Notes: generated from the letters alone by a model not told the origin. A DNA stretch of 64,000 nt from Spongospora subterranea f. sp. subterranea (GCA_049724395.1 JAUGWO010000041.1:1-64000), one strand, 5' to 3'; positions 1 to 11,796 are shown, counted from the stretch's first letter. Made by a program: numbers and translations.

Positions 1-3000
1 CATATGCTGATGATTTACTAACGCTGCTTGTCCCGCCACTTTCATGGAAAAAAATAAGTCGACCACGGGCACGGAGTCCCTTGGTCGGACAAGACGGAAC
101 ACTTGACTAATATTAGCCAAACCGTCCGCGCCGGCTTAGCGCGGATCTATATATAGCCGATCACTGACAATTTCATTGCCAAACCGATAATATGTTGGCC
201 AACAGTATAGGCACCGTGTACAAGTGATTACCGTAAAACCTCCCCCCCCCCACCTTACCTTACCCCCCGCTCCGGCCATAACAGTCGGTCACACCCCACT
301 CTGTGATGTGCAGTTCCATGCTCCCCATTACCACAGGAGGGCAGTTGGAACGGGCAACCTTGAACAGCCATAGAACCGACTGTGCCATGGTAATAATTGC
401 AGGTCAAGCAAGTATGGAAAACGACAGGAGGCTCGAAACAATCAAAGTGGAGTCGACTCATGCTGGCTCTGAAAAAAACTTGCAGACTGGCCGCATCAAA
501 ACAAATTGGGCTCAGCCGGTAATCGAAACCGGGACCTTCCCGACCCAAACGGGAAATCATGCCACTAGACCACTAAGCCAATATGTTGAAAGGTAACAGC
601 AAGAATGTACTCATTACCTAAACAACTCAGTAAGCGTTGCAACGTCCCTGTACTCATTCTCACCCTGTTCAAAATACCTGACCAATTGAGTAATTGATTA
701 TATCGGACGGGTTTTTTGCCAAAAAGCAAAGCAATGAGTAAACTGATCCTGGTTGTTTGTCTCGTCTTCCAGGGTATGATGAAGGAGGTCACCAAAACTC
801 ATACACCTTGAATCAATAAATCAGACACATTCTTCTGGTCGACGCTTTTGTAAAACAGTCATTCCCCAGATCAGCGGGAATCAAGGCCGTGATACTCTCG
901 CTGATCATTCTGTAAATTATAGACACAATCGCTGATTTAATTGAAAACTGTTGGCGTTTTGGTGACACATCGTCATGTTTCAGCGATCGCCAAACGCGAA
1001 TCGATCGAGAGGCGTCAATTGCAACTCAGTTCCCTTGTTTTTACCCATTGCCAACACCAAGCAGTCGAACGCGATCAATGAAATCCTGAATTTCTGTAAG
1101 GTTTCGATAAGGTTTGGATAATTGAGACGATACTACTTCCTGGCCATACACCAGGACACAGCAGCATTTTCATTAAAAGTGAATCCGGTCAGACTGTGTA
1201 GCTTTATCCGTTGATTTGCGAGGCGACAATTGGGGCCAACTGCAACAAGATTACACCAGTGGTCAATATCGCCTTCTGATCCTGCAGCTGACAACCCATC
1301 GAAGCCAGGCAATCGCTACAGACTGTGTGATTGTGAATCATTGTAGCCCCACACATTTGTCAATCTTCCATCTATGTATCGGAATACATTGCCGCTTTGC
1401 CTTCCACTTCAAATTGCTGTTTGCGTCTATCATTTCCACATCAATATTGCCATATTCTCAGTTCATGGGGTTCCTTCGTTTTTCCACTGTGTTGCCCTTT
1501 CCCGAACAATGACGGTTTCTGATGTCGTCGAGGAAGTTCTTCTCCCACATCGAAACTCACGCTGCTTTGGAAACCGGTATTGAGATGAAACCCTAAAACA
1601 TTTTTTCCAGGGTGATTGAATTACGACAACTGCTTGTTGATTGATACGTAAAATGAACTGAGAAAATCGTGCTGGTCATGTAAGACCATGTAACACAAAT
1701 TCTGAGATACGCACAAAGTTGTGAATAAATCGAAATTTGCTGAGAGTCAGGCAATTATGGTGAAATGTGCCAAGTTCCTATGGAATATGGAAAAACTTGC
1801 CAAGTTGTTTCCCAGTGATCACACTTGAGCAGAGAAGCTAGAAATTAGACGGGAATATTCTTTGTTTGACTCGTTTTAAAAGTATTCCCCACTCAATGAC
1901 CAACTCCGAAACGATCCATGACGACTAAATCCATACGAAATTGCACAAGACCTGTTGGGAAACGATTGCCTCAAGGACGTTTCCCCACATCGCCACAAGA
2001 AGGCAATCGATGAACTGGCAGATGATGGCCCTGGAGCATGTACTTTCGGAAACTACAGAAAGACTCCAGAGCACTTTGATCTTCGACGAACATTGAACCT
2101 TTATTTCAACATCCATCGTCGTCATGGATACGACAAGCGCCTCATCGAACAACCGGTGGTGGAATTGTCACTGTCTTCAGAATGCTTATTCTGATTTGCC
2201 AGAGGTGATCCGAAATTGTCAGGCGGCCACGTTCTTTGCTTATTTTCTCAATAATTGTCAATGGATTTTGACTCTCGTTGACAGACCAGATATGATAACA
2301 AGTGGTTTGTGATGCTGAGGAATACGGTTTAAAGATCTCATTAAGCGTGATCTGGGAAAAGAGACCAGATTATCCGATGCGTCCGGGGAAACACAACGTA
2401 TCCAGCCGTCGCTTGGAAGTGAACAGCGCCAAGAGTGGACTTGACCTGTGCCAGTCATACCGAAGACAGCAAAGTGCATCGACTCTGAACAAACAATCGA
2501 ACGAACGACCGGGGGAGGCAGTACGTGTGATTTCTTGGCAATCATCGAGTACGAACCAACCCATCGTCGACAAAATGAATCAAAACCGAGCTGAACGCCA
2601 TTTTCGAATTTTTCATCGGTCCACCCCAGAGAAATAATTTGAGTTTAAGGGACTCTGCAACAAGGTCGCGAAGTAGAATTAGTTCCTGCATCCGGCTTCG
2701 TTGCCATCGGTTGTTTGCGATGGGCTCGTCACTTTGACTCAGAGAAGCTTGCTTACATTTCAACCTCAACTCGTTGATGATGGGGTTGTACTTCACTCCT
2801 TGTTCGGAATTTCAAGTGACAAAATGATAAACGAAATCGACAGCAGCATCGGGGTCAACGATAAATTCGAGCGCCGCAACCGAAGCCATATCGCTGCACC
2901 TACCGATCATATTGATTCTCTGGCTTCATCTGGACACATCACTGACTCATCACCATCTGTTATTGTACGCCTATCCCTTCCACCGCGGTTTGGACACTCG

Positions 3001-3302
3001 CACACTGTAGCGCCAGCCACTATCCCTCCGCTGTAATTTACAGTTATCCCCCTGGCAAAAAAGACACTACAAACCGGGGAAGTCACTAAATCGGGGTGCC
3101 ATTAAACCGGGGTTTAACTCAGTAATCGACTGGGGCACCGCTACGTTATTTATTCGAAATCTCACCGTTTTATTATCCCGGTGGATCCCATAATGGCTTC
3201 AAACAAGATGGATCGACGGCATCGGCTTGTTTCTGACTGAGGGAACCTTAACCAAGTGTATTGTATGGTTAAGAACTACTGAACTTCGAGGTCTCCGAAA
3301 AT
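1..3302. other. Intergenic/accessory DNA, no convincing gene
   Basis: No open frame here shows a recognisable domain or a consistent exon chain on either strand. A run of ten or so C sits near 242-251. A small imperfect hairpin with about 11-bp arms lies near 870-907. Between 1925 and 2800 both strands carry modest open frames (up to about 110 codons) that may be remains of a decayed gene, but no motif could be named. Around 3060-3130 a short stretch repeats a C/G-rich word twice and loosely resembles the inverse of 5345-5420. Confidence 0.4.
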
Positions 3303-3473
3303 ATGTCGGATTACAGTTCCGATGAATTCGGGGAGCTAAACTCAAGGAATTTGGATGTCGATTTCCCTTCGGCTGTGAACGTGTTCACCGTTGTCGGTGC
3401 CTCATTATTGGAGCCAGAACAGCATATCTGGGAACAAAAGGGAATCCAACCAGGAAACATGACGCTAAAATAA
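3303..3473 (+). CDS. Small acidic hypothetical protein, 56 aa
   Basis: Short complete open frame that begins MSDYSSDEFGEL and ends with TAA. The N-terminus (acidic and Ser-rich) looks like a genuine protein start rather than random sequence, but no family is recognised. It could be the first exon of a longer gene with unresolved downstream exons, or chance. No signal peptide or membrane segment is visible. Confidence 0.25.
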   Translation: MSDYSSDEFGELNSRNLDVDFPSAVNVFTVVGASLLEPEQHIWEQKGIQPGNMTLK

Positions 3474-3927
3474 ACAAGACAGTCCAGCAGCACTCATTCA
3501 GACGAAAAAGGTGAGCGAATAGGTATTTGCATCTGAAACCTCGGATTGACCAACGGTGCAGATGGAAATGAAGCATTACGAGCGAGACCAGCTAGGAACG
3601 GGTTCTAGCGGGAGGTTGATGAGACCAAACACATCAAATTACATTTTCTCGATCGAATAAACAGTGAAGGACTTGGACCCCAAGTGCGTGGTCGACCGTC
3701 GCCGCTTCTCGAAGCTAACCCATTTAATGAGGATTTGTTCTAATACCATATTACAGTTAAAATGGATCTCACCGTGATCGCATTGTGAAGTTCGTCCTGT
3801 TTGTTGATGTTGGAGAAACTCAATCACTTGACGACAGAATATGGTACAGCCCCTGATTATGGTCGACATTTGTAGGAATGATTAATCAAGGTCGGTTTTA
3901 GTCATTTCTAAGGGGTTGGCAAGTGCG

Positions 3928-5212
3928 TTAAAACTGACAATTTGAGAGGTGTTTAACCTCTGACATCATGATTGAGCTGTCCACAGTATTCGAGCCTGAC
4001 GACCGTATTGGATCTTGAACGAAGCGGTTGACGATGTCGGCGATGATATTATCGCAATATTCCGACCTTTCCCCTTGAACTTTTCCAACGACATCAGAAT
4101 GGGCAGACAAGGATGGGATAGGAACAATAGCAATTTTGGTCCATTTCAGCTTATTCAAATTTGTCATCATAGTTTCTTCGTGGTCTGTGTGAAATTGTAG
4201 AGCGTCCTCAATAGACAAATCGGGAATCGGTTCCTCATCGTCGAGTAATCTCGGTTTTTCACCATAATCGATCGATTCAAATGGGTTTATCCTATTCAAT
4301 CCCGCCGACTCATACGACACAATGACATCAAAACGTGCACATCCATAAGTAATTCTCTGCTCAAACAAACTCAACGAACGAAGGAATAGGTCCGAAGTCA
4401 TTTTCAGGAGCAACGGGTTCTCGTACGAGTCGCAAAGAATGAGCTCTTGAAATGCGGGACCGAACAAGCAGGCGGTGGCCGTGGCGATGCAAGCCATGAA
4501 GCCACGAGCCCAACGCAACATTCCGAGATGGGGAGTGGCGATGGTTATGAAAAGAACCGGCGTCACCACATCGGGGATGATTTCGTTATCGGCTAAAAGA
4601 TGGGCAAGAAATCGACCCGTAATCCCACCCAGAGAATGGCCAATTATCGATAAATGTGTAGCGCGGCATTCCTGAATCTTATCAATGACGTGAGAAAACA
4701 GTCCGGTGGATTGCGAAAATATCGAAGACCGGCTCCGGCCATGATTTACTTCAGGTAGATCCAAAACGATTGAAGGGTGATTTGTACGGATAGCGTTGGC
4801 TAAGTTCCTGAGATCGGCTGAGCTTCCAAATAGGCCATGAATCAGAACGACGAGATGAACCGGTCGACAAGCGCGCTGATCTGATTTCGTGTCAGTCGTA
4901 AGAACGGCAGCGATATTCAATTCTAATATCAAGTCAGATAACCCAATCACTAATGAATTATCATAACGATGTGCCTTTAGATGGATTGACAAGATCGGAT
5001 GATGAAGGGCTGGTCACTTCATCTGATCGATCCAAACAGTTATTAGGAGATGGAAATAGAGGATTGGGTTTTGATGATGTACCAAGTGGAGTCATTGATG
5101 GTTCTGATAACGTATCTGGATCATCAGAATGGTGATCATCATCCTGGAGAGGCCCAATACTATGCGCTGAGACGGCTATGGCGATCGATAAGAGAAGGAT
5201 TCTATGGACCAT
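3928..5212 (-). CDS. Secreted DUF676-type serine esterase/lipase (alpha/beta hydrolase)
   Basis: Predicted to hydrolyse lipid or other esters in the secretory pathway or outside the cell. Two exons: exon 1 (5018-5212) encodes a signal peptide, MVHRILLLSIAIAVSAHS, and an acidic Ser/Pro-rich linker; a 43-nt GT-AG intron (4975-5017) joins in phase to the hydrolase exon (3928-4974), giving 413 aa. Seen directly: oxyanion-hole HG in VVLIHGLFG (about residue 111), nucleophile elbow GHSLGG with Ser at about 179, a TPHLG strand after it, and a late His in SAHSD near the C-terminus that could complete the triad. The acid residue was not assigned. Length and motif order match fungal and plant putative serine esterases of the DUF676 family. 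The substrate is unknown. The gene stands alone between repeat-rich segments. Confidence 0.85.
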
Positions 5213-5731
5213 ATTGCAACAGATGCAGATAGGTTAATTCGGCTATTGACGGGTTAAAAATTCGGAATGAATATCGATCAAGAACTGTGTTGACTGTTTT
5301 ACCAGTTGGGGTCACTGGACATAATGAAACAACCGGCAGTCAGCACATGGCAGTACAGCAACTGGAACAGTTAAGTGGCACCTCTATGAGACGGAAACCC
5401 CGGTTAAGTCGCAAGGTACTGGGACGGACCATTGATGCCACTTCCGTGGCGCCATTTTGAAGTTCTATACAGTAGAAAATGTGCCGGGTCGGTAAAACTT
5501 GGACAGTGCGGGAAGCCGGGAACTCTACAGCTCTACAGTGCGGGAACTAGAAAATTCAAAACTCCCTCAATATTGCTGGTTTTGAGCCGTTAGACAGCTT
5601 GCTTAATAGGGAATGAAATTCTCTTTCTGTGTAGATAGAGTTTATGCACCAGTCGATTTAACCCACTTCGTCGGAGTTCACCTACCGAACATTCCTGCGG
5701 AGAGCATATAAACGAGTACGGTTTGCTTGTG
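5213..5731. other. Intergenic; possible transposon-end fragment
   Basis: No coding signal. Around 5345-5420 there is a GC-rich word (ccccggttaagt) and a loosely inverted counterpart near 3075-3120; this could be a decayed terminal repeat, but the match is too weak to claim. A duplicated 'gtgcgggaa' word lies near 5506-5545. Confidence 0.3.
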
Positions 5732-6850
5732 ATGCCCCGTTTACGAAATCGGAAACGTACTGCTGCTGCAGCGGCTACAAGACGATGACAAGGAAACTTG
5801 CTTGACGCAGCAAAACCAGCTCATTTGTTACTGTACCTCCATAAAAATCTGTGCAGTTCAGATTTCCATTTCTGTGCAAGTCAGGGTTGCGGCCAAAGCA
5901 TTTTGAGCGAAACTAGCGATGGAACAGACCAGGGAGATGAGCATGAAGAGGCGGACCGACCTGTTATTCGGCCCTTGGGCCAAATTGTTTGTAAACAGTG
6001 AGGGTTCAGTTCGCAGAACAGAAGCTGGACGACTAAAGATCGATGATAACGAGCAGAACAGTCAATCGTCTGCCACAGGAGGCGATGTATTCGATGACAC
6101 TGCCTATAGCGAATCCGAAAGCAATGAAGTACCATTTTCGGTATATCAGTCGCAGTCAACTTGCCACGATAGCGATATCATTTTTCAAGTTCAAAGAATT
6201 TAAAACACTGATATTTTATGGCTCAGGGGTATTGAGATATAATATTATCAGAAAACTCTCAAAGGCACATCGGAACAGTTTGAGATATCAATTTGACCCA
6301 ACTCCTGTTTTACAATCAATGGTCTTCCTGAACGACCATCTCCATTCTGCGAGAAAAGCAAAAGGATTGTTGCATGTTGTAAAAGAACGAGGGCTTCTCC
6401 CAGAACATGGCAAATGCATTGGTAATTGTAAAGACTGCATAACTAACAAACTCAAGAATTCAGAAATTCGTACATGCTGTGTGACCAGATTATTAGAGTT
6501 GAAGAAGCAAATTTTTCATCCGGAAAATCCGCTCTTCAACAACTTTTCGGAGGACGTGTGGCATCTATGTACATTCCTGCCAAAATTCCATTGTGAGTTG
6601 AAACCAATAGAGAGGGCATGGGGAAGGGCAAACTTGCTTTGTACGAACACTGCGATCATTCGTTTCCCAGCTTACGGAAAAGGGTACCACAGATACTGGA
6701 TGGAATTCCATTTTGTCCGCTAATTGTTTCGGCTGGCAATTCGCTTTGGAGATGCGTACAAGAATGGTCTCAATGGTCGAATAGCTGCTCGCTCGCAAAC
6801 AATTCAAGTCTATGTTGAACATCAGATGGCAATATCGAGTTCGCAGTTTT
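5732..6850 (+). pseudogene. IS630/Tc1-like DDE transposase, internally deleted and frameshifted
   Basis: The start MPRLRNRKRT followed by an Ala tract resembles the basic N-terminus of the fungal transposase family also present at 12.6-16.2 kb. The middle (first two catalytic Asp blocks) is missing. From about 6300 the frame gives the family's C-terminal landmarks in order: GLLHVVKERGLLP, a Cys-rich patch (IGNCKDCITNK), CCVTRLLELKKQ, then FLPKFHCELKPIERAWG, whose Glu corresponds to the third catalytic acid of the DDE triad. After about 6720 another frame continues with FGDAYKNGLNGRIAA, matching the tail of the reverse-strand copy at 9.06-9.31 kb. At least one frameshift and a large internal deletion: a non-functional plain DNA transposon relic. 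Confidence 0.75.
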
Positions 6851-6924
6851 CCAAAATAAATGCCATGTAACAATTCAAAACCAACTACCGTATAACCCAT
6901 GAGTATACCCAATCCGCACTCGTG

Positions 6925-7544
6925 TGGTGGGATGGTATCGAGTTTGTCGGCGCAACTCACTGGCCTTGGGCGCAACTCACTGGCCTTGGGGCGCAACTCA
7001 CTGGCCTTCAGACTTTCCCCCCGAAACCCGGTAAAATCTGGCCCATTTGTTCGCATAATTTGTTATGCTTATAAATTCTGCTCTTTGATAGGCGCGCCTT
7101 CGCAGAAGAGACACCGCGCTTATAAAGAAAAATCGGGCAAAAACGATGCTCGCGGTTTTGTCTCTGTTATTGCGCATGACCTCTACAGACTATATAATTG
7201 TAATCCGAAAGGCATTTCATTTCGTCTTTTTGCTTAATCAAGTCTTTTCAGTTAAAGTTTCCAAATATGGGGCTACTTACGGCAATGTTCTCAAGGCAAA
7301 AGCGAACGGAAATGCACCGCCGCGCCATGAGGGACAAAAACCGTTTAAAGAATTTTTTGATGACGACCAGTGGAAATATTTGGAAGACTTGCATGAGTTT
7401 GCTAATCCACATCAGCACATTAACAGGATGCCGTCCCGTCTGGTTTTACCTAGAATATTTTTCAACCCTGATATGGTGCAAACAATCGCCGTCAAAACAA
7501 ATTCTATTCTGCAAATATCTGATTTGGAGGTTGAGGACGAGGAA
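6925..7544. repeat. Left arm of a 1.3 kb near-palindrome
   Basis: This 620-bp arm is the inverted copy of 7631-8215, separated by an AT-rich 86-bp spacer. Arms agree at most positions by eye, with scattered substitutions (for example the stretch before cccgaaacccgg differs at a few sites), so they are old enough to have diverged. An open frame in the arm contains blocks such as PSRLVLPRIFFNPDMV that recur in the opposite arm; I do not recognise the family. A transcript would fold into a very long hairpin. Confidence 0.85.
6950..7010. repeat. 20-bp minisatellite, three copies
   Basis: The word gcgcaactcactggccttgg occurs three times in tandem (one copy preceded by an extra G). The opposite palindrome arm carries only two copies (8151-8190, reverse complement), so copy number changed after the inverted duplication formed. 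Confidence 0.9.
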
Positions 7545-7630
7545 CGTACTTCGTGTGGAAGTTTAAGTGTTTGATTTTTACACGTTCCATTTTTTACAAA
7601 TAAATTTAAATCATGTTAGCGATGAGAACA

Positions 7631-8215
7631 TTCCTCGTCCTCAACCTCCAAATCAGATATTTGCTGAATAGAATTTGTTTTGACGGCGATTGTTTGCACC
7701 ACATTAGGGCTGTAAAATCTTCTAGGTAAAACCAGACGGGACGGCATCTTGTCAATGTGCCAATGTGGATTAGCCAGCTCATGCAAGTCTTCCAAATATT
7801 TCCACTGGTCCCCATCAAAAAATTCTTTGAACGGTTTTAGTCCCTCATGGCGCGGCGGTGCATTTCCGTTCGCTTTCGCTTTAAGAACATTGCCGTAAGT
7901 AGCCCCATATTTAAAAACTTTAACTGAATAGACTTGATTAAGCAGAGAGACGAAAAGAAATGCCTTTCGGAGTCTGTGGAGGTCATGCGCAATAACAGAG
8001 ACAAAACCGCGAGCATCTTTTTTGCCCGATTTTTCTTCAAGCGCGGTGTCTCTTCCGCGAAGGCGCGCCTATCAAAGAGCAGAATATATAAGCATAACAA
8101 ATTATGCGAACAAATGGGCCAGATTTTACCGGGTTTCGGGAGGAAAGCCTGAAGGCCAGTGAGTTGCGCCCCAAGGCCAGTGATTTGCGCCGTCAAACTC
8201 AATACCATCCCACCA
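7631..8215. repeat. Right arm of the 1.3 kb near-palindrome
   Basis: Reverse complement of 6925-7544 with point differences and one fewer 20-bp minisatellite unit. The homology ends at a ggtgggatggtat-like word in both arms. Immediately outside (8216-8530) nothing further is shared with the left flank, so the duplication boundary is near 8215. Confidence 0.85.
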
Positions 8216-8529
8216 TACATTAGGATCAATTCTGTAACTCCATCTTGCTCAGCCTTTGACAGTTTCGCCTTGACCACCTTGATATCCTCTTTCAGATTGG
8301 CGATCTCACCCTTTTTTACATCCTGATCCTAGGAAGACGCCATCAACAGCAGAATGAGGAAGTCAGTCCAACTCTCGGAGGCAGTTTTCAGTCGTTGTTT
8401 GGTTGACAAGTGCGTATTTTGCGCATTTACTGACTTTTCCGGATTCATGCTTTGCTTTGCCCTATGAAGACCAAAGAAAAACCATGAAACTTCATAGTCT
8501 GTTGTTTTGCCTACTCGGATTTCCAATAA

Positions 8530-9058
8530 AATTCAATGAATTTAATAAAATTCAATAAAATTCAATAAATTCCAATCAAATTTTATTTGAAATACAAAAA
8601 ATGATTATTAATAATGAATTCAAACGAATTTAATACTCCTATCACGTTTGATAAAATTTGTAAATTAACTGCTAAAATTGATGTCAATCAATGGAAGAAA
8701 TTCGATTGCTAATTTCCGAATTACATAAATCAAATTTAGATTGTCAAATTGACAAAAAATTACTCCTTGTTAATAAAACTGAAATTGTTAATTCAAAAAC
8801 TTAACAGAAATGGAGCTTCTGGATTTATTCCTATCTTGCAATTTGTCTGATACTATATTGAATTGGTTTCAAAGAATAAATGATTTTTAAATCTGGTATT
8901 GATTTGGTAGAAACTCGGTATTGTTTGATTGATTTGCTATTGTCTCATATAAAATCTTGGTATTTTTTGGTATTGTTTTGATTGATTTGGTATTGTTTCA
9001 TTTGAAATCTGGAATATGCTCGTAGAATTTCGGTATTGTTTTTGATTAATCCCTTTCT
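8530..9058. other. AT-rich island with degenerate tandem motif
   Basis: About 500 bp of strikingly AT-rich sequence (runs such as ataaaattcaataaaattc) in a window otherwise of moderate GC. From about 8890 to 9040 a degenerate unit of roughly 50-60 bp, recognisable by ggtattgttt plus gatttgg, repeats about three times. There is a 32-codon open frame (MNSNEFNTPITFDKI...) near 8634-8732, unlikely to be a gene on its own. Could be an inserted foreign or organellar fragment or a simple-sequence-driven tract. Confidence 0.5.
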
Positions 9059-9315
9059 AATTTGGTATATTTATGGTTTTGTTTATTAATTTTTGTTTAC
9101 AATTCCGAGTTGCCATCCTTTTCCGCCCATTGTTTTTCTTCAGGTCTTCAATGACGTCCGCTGGTATTCGACGATGTGACTTGTATTGTTTGCAAGCGAA
9201 AGCAGCTACTCGACCTTTAGGACCATTCTTGTAGGCGTCTCCAAAGCGAATTGCCAGCCGAAACCATTTGCGGACAAAGGCTAATGGAATTTCATCCAGT
9301 AACGCCTGGCACGTT
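9057..9315 (-). pseudogene. IS630/Tc1-like transposase C-terminal fragment
   Basis: Reads IRFGDAYKNGPKGRVAA and CKQYKSHRRIPADVIEDL, the tail that follows the catalytic Glu block in this transposase family (compare FGDAYKNGLNGRIAA of the 5.7-6.85 kb copy and AVKKYKSHLC of the 13.7 kb copy). Only the last 80 or so residues remain; the upstream part has been replaced by pogo/Tigger sequence of the opposite orientation, so this is a truncated copy. Confidence 0.7.
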
Positions 9316-9329
9316 CGGGTTGAAATCGA

Positions 9330-10035
9330 TGCTCCAGAACTCAACGTGACCGGCGATGTCTTAAAGTCCCAAGCGCTGAGTTTCCAAGATCCAATTCTAA
9401 AAAACCTACGGAGCCTCCATCAATCGGGATTTGAACAAGAAACTGGTTTACTTCAAATGGCTGGCTCGATCGCTACTCGATGATCGAGTGGGTATGTCGA
9501 GTGTTTGACGCTGCGGTGAATGTAATTCGACAAATCCAGAGGCAATCGAAGCAAAGCTGGCATATTTACGCGAGGAGCTAAAGCAATTCAAGCTTGAGAA
9601 CATATGGGTCTGGATGAATCAGCGCTGCAATGTCGAACTAAGTCGTCGAGATCGTAAGTGACGATCAATTCCGATGGACGTGGTGCCAAACACAGGATGG
9701 AGCGCATTACGATTACACCAATTGTAAGCGCCGCCGGTAAAAAGATGAAACTTCAGGTCATCGGCAAGTCGAAACAGCCACGTGCTCTGAAGGAAATTGA
9801 CGTTGAAAAAGGTTTGCTCTTGTACTGTATATGATCGCCAGGTTAAAGCTTGGCAAGACGGATCCTCATTATTGCGCTTGCTTCATCGTATCAATAGGGT
9901 GGCCCGATCCCTCTCTGTAATTTTTGCTGTGTTGATGGATAACTGCAGCTCACACGTTTTCGCAGCCAAGGTTCCGGATCCATCAGGTTCACAGAGCACG
10001 TCCTATCATTATGGAAGCATGGTAAATTGCATCTT
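9330..10035 (+). pseudogene. pogo/Tigger-type (DDE_1) transposase remnant
   Basis: Blocks in the correct order for pogo/Tigger transposases are spread over several frames: ELNVTGDVLKSQAL and FTSNGWLDRY (end of the CENP-B-like DNA-binding region), NPEAIEAKLAYLREELKQF, GLDESAL (first catalytic Asp, normally NxDE), ERITITPIVSAAGKK...QVIGKSKQPRAL (DDE_1 core strand), and LMDNCSSH (second catalytic Asp, DNxxxH). The N-terminal psq helix and the C-terminus are absent, and several frame changes and stops are needed to follow it. Relic with no coding capacity. Its 5' end abuts an unrelated transposase tail in opposite orientation. Confidence 0.75.
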
Positions 10036-10317
10036 ATTTGACAATGCGCGTGCAGGTCCTCACGGAGTTTAGGGTTTGGGGGGGGACAAAGTTCGGACGG
10101 TTACGGTGGCAGGGGGTGCCACTATCGGGAGGATTGAATGGTCTTTTTTGATCACTTACCTGCGGCGCCACACCGTGGGGCAATGTCCGTCTCGGGCTGT
10201 TGTCCCCTGGTTCGAACATAGTGAGACCTCATGACCACGGAGCAACTTACGGCGTAACGGTTTAGGTCGGTAGGGGATTACGTCACCGTTCACCGTCGCT
10301 CACTCTCTCTATTCGCC
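10036..10317. other. Upstream region of the VASt gene
   Basis: No coding signal. Contains a G-run (about 10077-10086) and a CT-rich stretch (ctcactctctct) just before the downstream ATG, as is common at compact fungal promoters/5' UTRs. Confidence 0.3.
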
Positions 10318-11793
10318 ATGAACTATTCCGTAATCCTCATCACTGTCGCGATCACATTAGCTCAGTCTATTTTGTCCAACCCTTCGAATCAACATGAATT
10401 ATCGGCGGATATGCCCATACCGATTACGTTTTATCAACGCTGCCGTGATTTGATTAACAACATTGTTCCTCGTATCAAGAATCTTTTCCAGAAATTCGCA
10501 ATGTGCATTCCGGGTTGGAAGCGAAAACATTGTTCGGCTGCTGCATCTAAGAACGATCCAACTGAGGAACTGTTCTTATACGAATCACAAACTGGTGATA
10601 AGCCAATCCCCGATCGTTGCTATAAGGTTTTCACAAAGATGGTTTCGGAACCGCTATTAAAAACTCATCTTAGAGGCCTGCAAGTCGTTCGGATGCTGCA
10701 ACTGAGAACGGTTCAAGTGAGGAAGGGTCGCCCGGCGTTGTTCCCATGGCTATTGTGAGATCAATATCAAATGATGAGAAATGTCCAGTAAATGATGGTG
10801 GCCTTTCAATTGATATCACCAATGACGACGTCGCAAAGAGCCAGTGGTTGAGTTATCCGAGATTATCCGAAGATTTCACTACGGGTTTCACTGACCTCGT
10901 TTCTGTTGATTCTGTCAAGTTTTCATTGCAGCAGATTATTACCTCTTTGGCCAGTGACAAGGTCATAAACACAATATACTTTGACGGCGCATCGAAGATC
11001 GAAGAAATGAAGTGGGGTCAAGAAAAAAGTAAGTTGAAATCAGGTTGGAATTTGTTCGTCATTTTTTATTGGTTACGTAGGCAACGTCTTTAAAAGAACG
11101 ATGAACGGTGTTCGAGCAGCTTTAATACAGATTTATATTGAGATGACAATTGGGTAAGTACAGAGTATTATACTATCAACACAATATTCATGATGTGATT
11201 CCAATGTCGTCAGTGTCCATTACATCAACCAAGATCATGCCGTCTTTACCGTTCATAAAATAGAAACTCCAAGTTCGCAATTTGGGTGTTTGATCGTCCG
11301 CGTCAATATCGATATCAGACAGAAGAAGGATATCGATAGCAATTTTTCTTGTGAGGTTGCGGTTTCGTCAAAGATCGAGGGTCGGGGTATTGTTTGGTTG
11401 TTGGGGAAGCATCATGCAATAACCGGCGTCAAGCAGACTTATACAAATCTTCCTGCAGTTATCTCAAAGCATTGCCAGGATCAAGGCAGGACGGTAATAG
11501 CCAATCAGGCACAACGCCCTGTATCGACTCCAATAAAGCCCCTGGAGAAGGATCAGAATGAGCTCAACTCGATAAAACCTCATTCTGTTGGCCGTTTCCC
11601 TTCTATTATCGCTGCTAGGAAAGATGTGAGGTCCCAAGACTTTCAAATTGTTGCATACGCCCCGAAAGAGATGGCCATACAGGAATCGACGATCACCACC
11701 GCATTTCTTCTCCTAATCGCTATGTTCCTCTGGTTGTGGTTTCTTTGTTTGTCGTTTCGCTCCTATTATCGTTGCCTACATACGCGTTGGTGA
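10318..11793 (+). CDS. Membrane protein with probable VASt (sterol-transfer-like) domain
   Basis: Four exons (10318-10626, 10674-11028, 11081-11153, 11214-11793) joined by 47-60 nt GT-AG introns give 438 aa in one frame. N-terminus MNYSVILITVAITLAQSI looks like a signal peptide. Residues about 150-320 resemble the VASt fold of Lam/Aster (GRAMD1) proteins: a segment with the pattern basic-T-x-x(n)-V-H-Y, then FTVHKIETPSSQFGCLIVR, alternating strands, and SSKIEGRGIVWLLGKH where Lam proteins have the KxxIExxxxxG helix. A strong transmembrane segment (TTAFLLLIAMFLWLWFLCL) follows near the C-terminus, the position of the ER anchor in Lam/Aster proteins. No GRAM domain is visible and the leading signal peptide is unusual. 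Family call is by eye: plausible but unproven. A 35-bp internal near-repeat encodes SAAASKNDPTEEL and SDAATENGSSEEG. Confidence 0.5.
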
Positions 11794-11796
11794 TCA

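Noticed and set aside
1925-2800. A gene in the first 3 kb
   Set aside because: Several overlapping medium frames on both strands, but no motif, exon chain or start context favours any of them.
3060-5420. A transposon bounded by the ccccggtt-like words at 3.08 and 5.39 kb
   Set aside because: The two words are only loosely inverse, no target duplication was seen and the interval contains an intact host esterase gene with introns.
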